Origin: Romanomermis culicivorax
Lineage: Eukaryota > Nematoda > Enoplea > Mermithida > Mermithidae
Direction: 5' to 3'
Assembly: GCA_963922205.1 (NCBI GenBank)
Contig: CAWUHX010000005.1
Location: 434,001 to 498,000 of the forward strand
Length of the DNA stretch: 64,000 nt
In this document: piece by piece, positions 1-12,800 of the stretch
How positions within the stretch are numbered: the first letter of the stretch is position 1
Layout: every line of letters starts with the position of its first letter
Notes under the pieces: model-generated
The model's database searches: none
Seen by the model: only the letters and a program-made list of their open reading frames with translations
Told to the model about the DNA's origin: nothing
Program-made: the position numbers and the translations under genes

Positions 1-59
1 TGTATAAAGTAATATGGAATTTAAATAAAAGTGTGATTAGTTCTGAAAAGTAAAGATTT

Positions 60-370
60 CAGAATGCTCGTGCCATATTTTTACACATAGATGAATCTAC
101 CGACATTTCTGCCACAAATAATTCATTAATTTGGTTGAGGATTTGCAGCAAAGATGCTCAATACAATGGTCAATTTTATGGAACTCTATCAGAACTTGAA
201 AATGAGTGTGATGCCACTACTATTGCCCATAAAGTTGATTTGTTTGGATTTCTGAAATAGGCATTAAGAAAGAAGCATTGGTAATGTTCACCTCAGATGG
301 GGCAGCTGTAATGCTAGGACGTTTTAATGGTGCAGCTGAAAGGCTTCATAAAGAGTATGGCCAATTTCAT
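60..370 (+). pseudogene. Relic of a hAT-superfamily transposase (KIAA1586/ZMYM-like)
   Basis: Reading from base 63 gives HIDESTDIS followed by a hydrophobic stretch and FYGTLSELE, ending at a TAG near 258. After a frame change near 284 comes FTSDGAAVMLGRFNG, then a stop near 371. The DESTDIS and SDGA-VMLGR blocks, about 60 residues apart, are the hallmark of the hAT-derived KIAA1586/zinc-finger-MYM-like transposase core, and the Asp of SDGA belongs to its RNase-H-like fold. One in-frame stop and one frameshift lie within 310 bases, so this is a dead copy. The 5' part may lie before the window; no BED finger or C-terminal dimerisation region was found. Confidence 0.65.
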
Positions 371-1700
371 TAACTCCGTTTGGTGGCTTCTAATATTTCA
401 AATGGTTCATGGCAGGCATTATCCTGATGTAATTGTGGTTGGCAAGTGTTTCGCCAGCCGAAGTAAACCTTGTTATCTCTCAATGAGCATATAAACTTCA
501 TTTAAGTCAATTATTATATATTTAAGCAGGCTGATGAGATGAATGAAACAGACAGGTTCGATGATTTAAACAAGCAAAAGTGGTTTCATAATAAAATTAA
601 AAAATCAATATTGTGATATTTTTATAATTAAATATGAGATGAATGGAGTTCTGGTAATGCCATCTTTGATGATCTGTTTGGCACAACTATTTGCCATTTG
701 TCCTTAGCTGTGGGTGAGATGTAAGGGGCCAGACCTCCGATGGGATGAATGGAGTTTGAAAATCAATTGATGTCAGAATTATGAGGCAATCATACAAGAC
801 CACACTGATGACACATTGCCAGAGTTGAAAATTATCGAAGTGCAATTATGTCGCATTTGGAACTCTAGGATTTTTCACACTCAAGCTACAGTATGATCAG
901 GGTGAAATTAATTCTATTGATTTCATGACCGGCATAGATCATAATTTGGCTGATATGTTAACATATTAAATATTGTGTCTTGCTTATTTTGACTTTCAAA
1001 CTCAAGTGGTAAGATCTGGAGTAAATGTTTAGTTCTGTTGCTTCTGAAAAAATTTGAAGTATGAAGGTATTGGGTATAAGGTTATCTGATCATAGAATCA
1101 TGATCAGATCATGGAATCATAATCAGATCATAGAATCATTTGCATTAGCTAAACTGTGATATGAATCAACTACATAAGTCTGAGGAAAATGAACATACAG
1201 CAAAAATTTTCTGATCCGACAAATTTTGTACAAACAATGCTTCCCTATCAATTTCTGGAGACAATAGTCATTTTTGTCACTTTTTTTATTGCCGGTGCAT
1301 CCATTGCCTTTCTATGATGAATGAAAACATAAAGTTTGTGGATCTGCAAAAAGCGCAATTGCACTTGCCCCAATATACACACAACGCAAATGGGAAAGCA
1401 CAACTGAAATTAATGCATATGGCTACAAACCATAGGCTCACATGTTTTAAGTCCTGTGTAACATACAGCTTAGGTGAAAATCTAAAAAATCGGAAATACT
1501 ACTTGCTTTCCACTCTTACATTTTGGAAGCATTTCAAGAAAATCAGGCTATAGTGTGTGAACAATTGGAAAAAATAAACAAATTGAAGTCACAGTATGGG
1601 TTGGGTAAATTTTTTCAAAAAAATGATGCGTATGATGATATTTTTCAGGATTATGCAAATTTTGCACTTGATCTTTATTTTTTGACACTTATTTTCTTGG
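371..1700. other. Non-coding stretch, no gene recognised
   Basis: AT-rich sequence with only short reading frames of no family resemblance. At about 1084-1140 there is a small run of near-identical GATCATGGAATCAT-like units. The part just after 371 may be further decayed transposon body, but no motif could be followed. Confidence 0.5.
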
Positions 1701-2600
1701 TGTAATCAATTTTTTACTCTATGACCATAGTGTCAGGCTGTAGTTTTTACATCTGATCATGTTTTTTTACATTGAAATTTTCACGCAATAGCTTTTGTAC
1801 TCTACGATCATGTGCATCTATGATACTGTTTTTAATGTGAAAGTTTTCATGATCCTCGAAATTTTACATTCCGGCTTGATCATCATTTTTTACATACAGA
1901 TAAGATGTCTTACCGTAGCTTTTATTCTCATGATCGAAAATTTGTTTCTGACTATTTTGTAAATCATCTTTCTTACTGTAACCATCAAACCGTATGGAAT
2001 GTGATCTAATGTAAATAATTCTGGTACTTCAACTTCATGATCATATAAAAATCTAAAATTCGAGCTTACTCATCTTGTCTATCCGCTCAAATTATTTTAC
2101 TGTAGCTTTTTTGCTTCACTTTTTGCAGTATGGTAATTTTTCAATCCTGAATAATCAAAAAGTTATTTTTCATTAACGTCAAGATCGGAATTTCAAAGTT
2201 GATCATCTTTTTTTGACGCAAAAATTTTTCTAGCTCTTTTTACTCTGATCTGTGCCATAATGAACGTCTTTGGGATGTGAATAAGTCGCAATTTACATTT
2301 CATGATCATTAAGATTGGAAATTCGATCCTGAGCATGTTACAAATCTTCTTTTTTACTGTAGCCTCTGAACACTCTGATATTTGATCTAATACACAAAAT
2401 TGCTGCCATGATCATTAAAATCTGAAATTTTTAATTGATAATCACTTTTCAACACTAATCTTCTAACTATAGTATTCTTATTCTGTTTGGTTATTTATGA
2501 TAGAATAATGGAGAATCACATACTCTCATGATCACAAAGTTTTAATATTTGAACTTGATTATCTTTGTTCAGAGAACAATTTTTACTGTAGCTCTACCTG
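1700..2600 (+). repeat. Degenerate tandem repeat, family R1 (CATGATCAT...TTTACTGTAGC)
   Basis: Several irregular units each contain a CATGATCAT-type palindrome, a TTTGAACTTGATCAT-like segment and TTTTTACTGTAGC. Clear ACTGTAGC or near copies lie around 1915, 2100, 2355 and 2588. The same combination recurs at 27.4-28.5 kb and in better order at 32.8-33.4 kb, so this is one dispersed repeat family. Unit spacing here is irregular and the copies are old. Confidence 0.55.
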
Positions 2601-5220
2601 GTGGATAGTTTTTCAAAATCATCCAGGTTATCCGAGTCATCCATGTTGTTGGAGGTAATCATCGCTTGTTCCGTTCTCATGAATAAGAAAATTTCTTGCT
2701 TTGATTGCAGTAAAGTTAAAGTTCAACAATTTTTATACTTCACTGCAGGCCATGGCCATGGCGACTGGTGTTGGGGTTACTGAAGGTGCATGTGGCTGAC
2801 TTCCGGCATTGGTAAGCAGGTGGCACTGATGCAGTGAAAAGGGTGGAAGTGACAAATTTACAAAGATTTATGTTGCCAATTAGATTTCTTATGCATCCCC
2901 CCTGTTGTCATATTGTTTATTTATATTGGCATTATTTGTCGGCAACCCAATACAAGCTCAACATGATAACTTTTATTGTTTTGTGAGCATCGGGGAGGTT
3001 CTATATGATCAGGACATTAGAGACGAGGGTAGGAACTAATCCATCAGGAATCGTGGTGTTCTGCCTGAGGTTTATGGAGTTTTCTAGTGAGGTATCTGAG
3101 AGTCTGGTGAGAGTGGTAAATCGTTTGTTGTGCTGGCTTGCGGTTGAACTGTTGCAACAGCTCGCGGTTGAACAAATCTGATTGATCACTGCAGGCAATG
3201 ACTGTCGCTATGCTGTGAAGTAGGAATGCAATGTGGCTTAATATTATTGAGTTTTTATGGATTCACTGCAATCCGGGTTTAATTATGCAGTAGTTAAAAC
3301 AGTAAGTGAGTATAAAGAGCACTCTATTTGGCCTCTTGTTGTACGGTAATATACACTACCAGGCGAAATTAATCCCCTATGCGGGACACGTCCAGGATGC
3401 ACTCAGGATTCTGAGACACAATCAACTCACTATACCGACAACAAAATTGACAGGTCATGTGCTTATGTCAAACAAAACCAAAGAATTTTGCCTTTGCTTC
3501 CTTCTTACCCTCATATAGAAAGCACACATTATTTCCCAGATGTAAACCAAAGATCAACTGTTTCCATACTGTAGATCATAGGGAAGTACATAATCACACT
3601 ACACATTCTGAAAAATCCATGATTGACAGCTATTGCATGAATGTCAATCATTAAGAATGATCAGTTTTCTTTGTGCTTTTCTTCTCTCTTTTCTTCTTTT
3701 CTCTTTTCTTTTTTCCATAAAAATATGAAAAAGATGCGTCCTGGGGGACGTGTTCTGGAGGCATACAGAACGTGTCTTACATGCCAATTTTTGAGGGTTA
3801 ATTTGGTCTGATAGTGTACAACATTGCACCCATAGGATTGATATTTCAACTAACCCACAGGTTCCAAACCTGGTCATTTTCGTTGAGCTCTGGTCAGAAT
3901 AGTGACACCTACTCCAACATTGGCCATTAGTTGGACAGTTCCATCCTCATCCAGGAAGCCCTTCAACATTATTTCTCTATTCCATAATGATATATTAAAC
4001 AGGAAGCAAACAGCAAAAGAACAATGTCACACAGGGTAGTCATTATTAACCTTGCACACAGGAGGACATGCTTCAAAATGTATGTCATCCTCGGTAAGTA
4101 GTCTGTAAAAATTAGTAGTGTGTCGTTGCTCAACAATCCAATGCAACAGACCATTGATACACCCCATATTCGTACTTTGCTGCTGAGGAAGGGTGAAACA
4201 GATAATGTATTCACTGCTGAAAGATGAACAGTGTATGTAAGAAAGGAACTATTACTGAATGTTAGGTTGAGAAGCATTCTTTACCCCAGACATTTTTTTT
4301 CATGCCTTTGTTGATCTTCCATTTTCACATCTGAAAATGCAGTGTACTTCATAAAAATGGCTTATATATAATTAGAAACCAGATTGTTAGGTGCTGCATC
4401 CAATTTTTTTGGAGTGAATTGATGATGCCCAAGAACTGTAAAATATACAGAATTAAGTACTTTTGGTACTCTGGTTTGCATGAGGAGTGCCTTTTTTTGG
4501 GGTTCTGAGGCTCCTCTTGCACCTAATTCAGAACTTCTTAAAAATTGCTCAAAATTTTTTAAATGTTATCATAGACTATTGTAGGCAGATTAACCCTATT
4601 TTCACAGCCATAGGGAACATACCATCTCCTTTTGCATTTTTCAGTATCTGTTAAGTATGTCAGCCAAACTTGATTCAGATAAGGTGAAAATTTCAGCCAA
4701 ACATTATGTTGCTGATGATAAATGCAAGGAACACAACAAAACGTTTCAATTTTTTCATTCACTTCAGAGAAATATAGTTCACTTGATAGAACTCGACAAA
4801 AGTGTAAATGGGCTTTTACTTGAATGCATTTGCAGGAGAAAACTACTTAAAGCCAATATCAAAACTTTGATGTAGATGTGTTTGCTACTGAAAAAATCCA
4901 AGAATTTTGCTTGAAAACTTTGTATATGCACCCTTGGTACTTCTTTCTCACTGTAAAAAAAAAGTTTGTTTGACTGTAGATGAAATTTGATGCACGAAAG
5001 TGTTGAGTATCTAAATATCATAATCTTTTCAAAGTTCAATTTGAATAAGCATACTATTTTACTTTCTATGTTGATTGTAATAAAATTGGTACTGGAAGCT
5101 AGTGTTGAATGGAGAAAACTTTTGCACCTAATATTTCACCTAATGTGGAATCATTTCATGCTTTTTGTAGCACTTAATATGCCAAGCACCTAAAAATCAA
5201 ATTTCTATTAGCAGTTATAG
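2600..5220. other. Intergenic stretch, no gene recognised
   Basis: No exon with matching splice sites or family resemblance was found on either strand. A pyrimidine-rich run (about 3665-3715) and short A/T runs are the only local features. Confidence 0.4.
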
Positions 5221-5224
5221 AGGC

Positions 5225-6590
5225 TCATACAAGGGCTAAACAAAAGATACCCGCATACAAAAACACTTCATAAGTATACCACCTTAACTATGTCAGGCCA
5301 TACGGGGGGGGGGGGTATAGAAAGGATAGTCCATGATCCGAATTTGCATAACATGCAGGGTGATACAGGGGGTGTAGAAAGTGTATTGGGCAATGCAATA
5401 CGATCCCAATTTCATTAAATAAGCAGGGTGATGCAGATGACTGTAGATTGGTAAAATTTGACATCAATGTACCTCCCCAGACTTGGGCGATAAAATTGAT
5501 GATGTGTCTCCCTTAAAAATTTAAATGTGATTCTTATAATCTAACAATCTAATGGTTTTACTAATTTCTTTTTGAAATTCCAACAAAAAATTTTGTTTAG
5601 GACACAATTATCCATATTTGGAACAGGTTTCTTGATGATTTCTTATGCTTAAGCATATTTTTTGGAACACATTTTCATTGTTTCAGGACATGTTTTTTCA
5701 TGTCCTAAAAACAATGCCTAAGTATAGGGAATCATCAGAAAACATCTCCCAAATATGTAAAAATTGTTTCCAAAACAAAATTTTTTGTGAAAATTCTGTA
5801 AACACAATGAATTACACTGTTAGATTCAATGAGCTTCTAACATTTTTTGAAAGTTTTTTGAGAATGCAGGCCACACTGAAACCGGTCATCCAACAGGTTA
5901 TAATCAAAAGGGGACGCACCAGACAATACTGACCTTTCAAATAAATTTACAGAACTTTTCTACAATTTTTCTAAGTATAAATTTTAGATCATTCAATACT
6001 ACTCTTATAATCCTGTTGTTTTACTCGTTTTTACAAAATGTTTGTGCTTGGCCAGCTTGGACATGAAACTGGATTATGCAATGTCTTCCCAAAAAAGTTT
6101 TGGTGTGACTCTTAAAATCTAATGATCTAATGGTTTCACTCATTTTTTAAATTTTTTTTACAAAAAAATTTTGTTTAGGATACAATTTTTACATACTGAG
6201 AACACATTTTGTAATGATTCCCTATGCTAAAACATTGTTTTTGAGACAAGTTTTTTACCATTTTGTGAGGTGATCTTCTCCAAGAACTTGTTTAGATTTT
6301 TTGGAAGACACTGCATCATCAGTTTAATTGTCTGAGGTGGTTGAAGTACATCAGAGTTAAATTTTACACATCTGGCATACCTTCTACATTGAAGTCGAAT
6401 TTCACTCCTCGAATCTTTGGGCATACTTTCTACACCCACCCATATCCCCCGGCACATCTGACAACATTTGGATCATATTACATTGTCCACTATACTTTCT
6501 ACACCCCCTGTATCCTATTGTCGCACTGCACAGTTGAGGCTGCATACTTTGATGTATATGTTTTGTACAGGGGTATCTAATGCTTTATGG
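5225..6590. repeat. Foldback-like repeat element, copy 1
   Basis: The left side carries AAAGATACCC and GTGTAGAAAGT motifs. The right side carries ACTTTCTACACC motifs (about 6428, 6495) and ends near 6577 in GGGGTATCT, so the outer motifs are inverted relative to each other. Inside, a segment near 5520-5740 (TCTAATGGTTT, AAATTTTGTTTAGGA) recurs in the same orientation at about 6110-6250. A relative lies at 17.2-18.9 kb. A run of 12 or more G lies near 5300. No coding sequence or clear target duplication was seen. Confidence 0.45.
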
Positions 6591-6599
6591 GCCCAATTT

Positions 6600-6823
6600 C
6601 TATATGTTAAATAACAAACTTGTGCTTCCAAATGAGATTGTGAACTGCTCTCCTAGCCATAAACCATATAAGTTCAATTCGCAGATCACATTCCGAACAA
6701 TGTGGATCTCCAGATTTTCATTGTGGTCATTGCCATAGATATTCTTCCAACTGAGGCTACCAATAATGGTGTTATTCACATGAACACACTGCTCTTTGTA
6801 TGATGTGGATAATTTGGTTGAGC
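6600..6823 (-). CDS. Secreted-protein gene, last exon (module A type, stop codon)
   Basis: Acceptor TTTTTTCAG at 6825-6824; 73 residues, then TAG. It joins in phase 1 to the exon at 8201. It contains NLEIHIVRNVICELNLYG, the same strand-Cys-strand core. No anchor or KDEL-like tail is present, so the product is expected to be released. Confidence 0.6.
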
Positions 6824-9800
6824 CTGAAAAAATTCCCAACTGTTTGAAGTTAAATTAGATTGGTGAGGCTACTCTGGCACTATAAGAGGAAGACAGATTA
6901 ATTAAAGATGCAATAATTGAGACAGGGATCTGGGTGTAAAGTCCAAATTTTTACATGTTATGATACAATCGATATCCAATAAGAAATCAAGTAATCTTAC
7001 ACTAAAACCCATTTCAGTGATAAAAAATTTTGGTCACCGACAGTCATTTATTTAATAGGATTTTCACAAACCTTTTTTAATTTGGTGAGTGACACTTCTT
7101 AACTTTATCAATTCAGATGTGAAATAATTTTAGGATTTTTGTTGGCAACAATCAATGATTGTCTAGGATTATTCCCGACTCTAGGGATTCCTAGGATTTT
7201 ATCAGCAATTCTCCTGATCTCCAACCCTGATCCAGAAGTGAAAAAGCTTGAAGCTTTTTGCCATCAGTAACAATCACTAACAGTCGGCAGTGAATTGATG
7301 ATACTCACTTATTTTAACCCTAGGAATCCAAGAAGAAATCTAAGTAATAAAACATGGCAATTTTTAACTTTTCCTACAGAATATCTGTACTCATAGATAA
7401 TTCAAAACCCTAAAAGCATCCAATGTTTGTGTGTATACAATCAATATGTGTAGGAAGGAAATTTTGTTTCCCTATTTTTGGACGCAATTGGATTTTTTCC
7501 CCTATTATTGGAAAAATGAAACTCTTTGAATAAGCAAAAATCCGTCTCCAAACTGACCCAAGAACTTTATTCCTAAATAATGGCAACAGTTTATTATTTT
7601 AAGGAGTGAGCCAGCAGAATTTCTGATGTTGCTCATTTAGCCAGTTCATCCCGTAGAATTGTTAACTGTGGCCAATTGAATCCTAGGATCAAGTGGCAGT
7701 CAGGCATTCTGCTGATTGCTGATTCATTTCTTGAAAATGTCGACTGCTTCTGATTCAATCCTAGGAATCAGTGTTTGATCAATCTTGCTAAACCTAAGAA
7801 GTTTAATCATCCTTGCCCAGAAGTGATATAGGAGGAACATGCATTATACAATTCATTGTTTATACATAAAATAATTTCTAATAGCCATTTATCTCTAAGA
7901 CCTTTGAAACACATAGTTCCAAACTGCAATAAAATATTAGATATTGGAACATCCGAATCTTCTCATATCTATTGCCTCATTTGTGACAAATGGAGGAAAA
8001 AAATATTTCCCATCTTTTCAAACATAAATTTACAAATTTCAGAAGGAGAACTGCTGCATTGTTGTTCAAACTTGGTATTTTATGCTAATATAATAGATTT
8101 GAAACTGGGACCTAGAGTAGAATAATATATTCTCTGTATGATATTGTCAAATGTCTCTGTATCTACATTCATCATGCACAAAGGCAAAAGCATATTAAAC
8201 CTGCTGAGAATGGCCGAGCACACAATTCGTACATAACTGGAACAGCTGACTCTGGTATAGTCCTGTTTCTGGCATCAATTATGCTCTTTTGTAAAACTAT
8301 TACTCCACGGTAGCAACAGTCCTGAAAGCGTCTTTCCCCAAACTTGAAGCATATTCGATTTTTTGTATCACTTCCATCTCTGAAATAGAAACAGATCTCT
8401 CAGTGCATTTTTTATTGCAGCAGCTATGGTTTACCTAATGCTTTCTAGATTGCATCTCGATTCATTATATTCTGTTGGTACTTCCTCATCTAAAAATCAG
8501 CAAAAAGTTATTCTAATAAATATGGCTCGCTGGATAGTTTTACCATAACTCCAACTCATGCTATCATTGAACTCCAATGTAGTACCATTTTGTTTCACTG
8601 TAATATGTAAGTGACAGTTTTTATCCACCATGAAAGTGACATCTACTGAAGTTTTCTTATTTGATCGAGAGAATAGGAAATATATGGTTGTGTGGTGGTC
8701 AATATAGTTGCACTGTTCACAAAGTGATGGCTGGTTTTCTGTAATAAAATAAATTTGATTAATGGGAATTTGGCCAGTTGAAAAGTAGTATCATAGCAGA
8801 AACCTTGATTTTCAAAAAATAAACTACTTAAAAAGATGGAGTTAGACTCAAGCTAAACTTTTGAACCTTAGTAGAGATCATGCCTTGTTTATAGGAGGTT
8901 TATGGGCAAAAGTTCATCCAAAAAAAAAATTAACACTTGTCACACAAGTTTGCATTGAGTTTAGAATCACAATTATAATTAATCAGACAGTAATATTTTG
9001 ACGTGGCAGATACTAACAGCGAAGTTCATCTTCACATCTCAAGTTTGAAAATGACTGATGAATTTTTGATGCGTGATCAAAAATCTTTATAGTAGTTCTT
9101 TTCAAACCTGAATTTTTCATATTTACTTTTGCTGCCTGCATTTTTGAAGGGTGAGGTGAATTGATGTCTGGGTTTTGGGTAAATACTTGAAAAAAGGAAA
9201 AACCAAAAAAATCTTTTCAAGAGAATTCAATTCCGAGATTAAAAGTCTTTTTAAAGATGGCATAACGTTAGCAGCTGACCTTTTACCAACTAAAAAGTTA
9301 ACTACTAACGATCTCTCAACAAAAATCCACAAATAACACAAAATTACTTTTGTGTGAACAAGTAAAAAGAAGGTTGATTCAAATTGTAAAAGCTCCATAC
9401 ATTATGATAATCACCTTCTTTTTCACCTCTCTATGTCTTACGATAACTCAATATGGGTAGTTCAAGGACACCTTCTATTTCGTATTATTTCTCTATATTT
9501 TTGGTAGCTCCAGTTTCGTGATAAGATCTATTTAGATTACCTATTGTTAGGTATTGAAAGAAAAGAAAGTCTACGTTTGGGGAAGACTTTGCTCTTATTA
9601 TTGTTTCCTAGTCTTTTTTGATTGCATTCCAGTGAAGCTTAGTTCTATTCCATTGTAGCTCAAAGCTACTGTTTTGACATATGGATACTTGGTGTCCAGT
9701 TTTATATTTTGTATGCTATCTTATTGGTAATACTATTTTCAATAAATAAAATTACTAATCATCATTCACATTTAGTATTCCCATTCAGATGTTCTTGTTT

Positions 9801-12800
9801 CAATTGTCGACTGAATTACCAGTTAGTTGGAGTTTATTAATCATGAATCAGGTTCACTCCCTATCAGTCAGGAAGCTGGTTTTTCTTGCTAGAGACAAGG
9901 TGTGCTATTTATTCAATACAATTTTTAGGAGTTCGGGTTCAAGGGTGAAGTGTTCCGATATGTTTAAGCAACCATTGGAATGAATAATCACTTGTCAATC
10001 CATGAAAAACAGCAGGTATGTGTGAAGCGGCACCTTTTCAGAGATGTCACCTGGGTTATTCAAGATCCAACAAAATTATGTTGTAATGTATGTTTGTCAG
10101 CAGTAAATAGATCGAACAATATAAGCTTCAAAGGCCTATGTGTAATATCCAGCTCATTTGGAATAAAATTCAACTTTTTCAAGAACATTTCTCTCTATTC
10201 ACCAGTTATCTTGATTAATAGATAGCCTGGCACTTTAACCAGGAACTTTTCAGTGGCCATACACCCAGCAACATTTGTATTTCTCATCTATGCAAAAGTT
10301 ACAAGCAAACAAAGAAATCCACATACCATCATCACAAAAACTAGGAAGACCAAAAATGTGGAAAATAATTGGAAAAGAGGAGCAGAAAAAAATTACTGAT
10401 ATTAAGTTGCAGTGAGAGTAAGAAAAGAAAAAATGAGGTTGATTCTCATATTGTTCAGGCATCAGGCTCATACAACAAATCAACTCAATTTTTCACAGAA
10501 TTTGCATACTTATCCCTCTTTGTGGACTCAGTGCCTCTACATTATATGCAGAAGCCCAAGGGTTTGAACCACCTGAGCGCGCATTACTTTCCTGACATTC
10601 TGACCAGGTAGATTTCTGTATATGACAATATTATTGAAGCCAAATCGAATAAAATGATTCAAATTCTATGTTTTGATACAAACTTGGAATATTTTTGGAA
10701 AGAAAAGAATTATTGCTTTCAGCATCTCAGTGATTGCAATATTAATCAGTATTTTATTTGGCACTAATGCAAAAAGTGACCTTGACTCATTGGATGATAT
10801 TTAATTCGGAGATAGATTTTAAAACTTGGGTGAACTAAGAAGTAATCCTGACACCTGTTCCTGGAAAATCATTATAATCTATAGCATTATTGTCATCATG
10901 AATAATAGCTTAGTGTCTATTTCCTACTTTCAACACTTGAGGGAGTTGGATAAGGATAACTTGAGGGAGTTGAATACACTATGAGTATAGATATGATCCA
11001 AATCAGAGATTGTGACTACTTATATCACACTTACAAGAGCAACATGAGTACTTCCTAGAGCTTTAGCAGGCTTGAAATGCATTGAACACCATTCTGAGAA
11101 TTTTAGTATAGAAACGACCTTCACTCAACTTTAAACATTACAACAGTTTCAGTAGAATGCACATAATATTGTACTATGGTGTTCAGCTGGATGTGTTTAA
11201 TGTTTCTCTGGTGGTCTAGGCAGCATTGAAACTAGTAAAAAGGTTAAATCTGATGGAAGCATCAGAGATGGACATACTTCATCAGAGAAATTGTGTGGGT
11301 ATGTTAAAAGTTGACATAGAGAGCAACTATGGCAATTCGCATGGCATGCAGATATGAATCTTGTGTCTATGATGTATTTTGGTCATTCACGTTTTTATAT
11401 TGGGAAGGGTAGGTGAAACTGGCCTTATTATTTTATTATGGAATTATTGCCTATAATACAATGTCAAACACCAGTGTGTGCGTTATTGATCATTCTAGAG
11501 TGCAGATAAGGCACCCAAGATCGTGGACCTCAGGAGTATCAACACAGCATGAAAGTTCACAGTTGAGTAGTGGAGTAGGCATGATCCTCTCTTTGTTAAG
11601 TTAACACAACTCTAAGTTGATATTTCAACAAAACAGTGTTTGAGTCAAACAACTACATTTGAGTCACTAGAAAAACTTGTCAGAACTTTTGAATTTCCCT
11701 GAATTTTAGACATTACTGACTTTATGCAAAAGGACATATAATGTGTACTTACTTTTAATACTTGCACACAGGTCAAATGGATATGTATTGTATTTTGCCG
11801 GAGCTGTGAAGTTTCTCCATATGACATTCATTTGCATAACCAGCTCTCCTTCAAAGCATTTGTCCCCATCTTCTGTATATTCATTAAGCCATCTCAGGCA
11901 GTGGCATATGACTGGTATTTTGCCATTGTCATTGACAATGCTGCTCACATGACACTCTTGCTGAGTAAATATTTCTGGGAATACGTAATCTGCAAAAGAT
12001 GTCAAAAATCACAAACTATAACATATATTTAAATTCACTTGGCTACTTTCACATAAACTGCACGAATGGCCCAAAGAGCTTGACTCGGTGATGTGGCTTC
12101 TGTCAATGATATTCAACTGCAGCTGGCAGTCGAGATTATCAACAAATAAAAAGATATCTACAGCATGAGCTTGGTTATCACCATTGACTAACCACCTTCT
12201 GTGTAATTGGGTTTTCCTTGGTGTATTAGCATGGACACATTTTTCCACATTCGTAATAGTGGATTTAGAATTGATAACTTCACTCTTGAATTCATTTTCA
12301 TGGAAAAATTTGTGTGTTTCATCTAAAACAATCGCAGCATTCATGTTAACAGTTTTATCTTTTCAGAAGACTCACAATCAAGCGTTTGAGGGCAAACTTC
12401 GAAAGGCAATGATAAGAATATTGTTTCTTTGAATTCTTTACCAAGAGCTGAAAGCTGGAGCATGCCTTGATAACAACCATGATCATTGAAATAAAATTCT
12501 TGAAAACGACAACAAATATAACTGTGTGAAACAAATAAATCCACAAATAACACAAAATTACTGTAGTGTAAACAATTAAATTATTACTCATGGCAAGCCA
12601 CACTCTTCGCATCATGACTTGGCCCATCACCTTAAAAATTACTGTAGAGCAGATGCAAAAACTAGACATGTTGATCTCACAAATCAGACTTGATCTCCTG
12701 AACATTAGAAATTCAAAGACCATCAGGAAATCACAAGAACATTTGGCAGATGGTGTTTATAAGCATTCTATTTTAGGGTATATCAAGGTTCCCTGCATCT

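Noticed and set aside
5285-5320. G-run as a third member of the CATACCTGTA MITE family
   Set aside because: CCATACGGGG...GTATAG superficially resembles it, but there is no matching body or 8-bp duplication.
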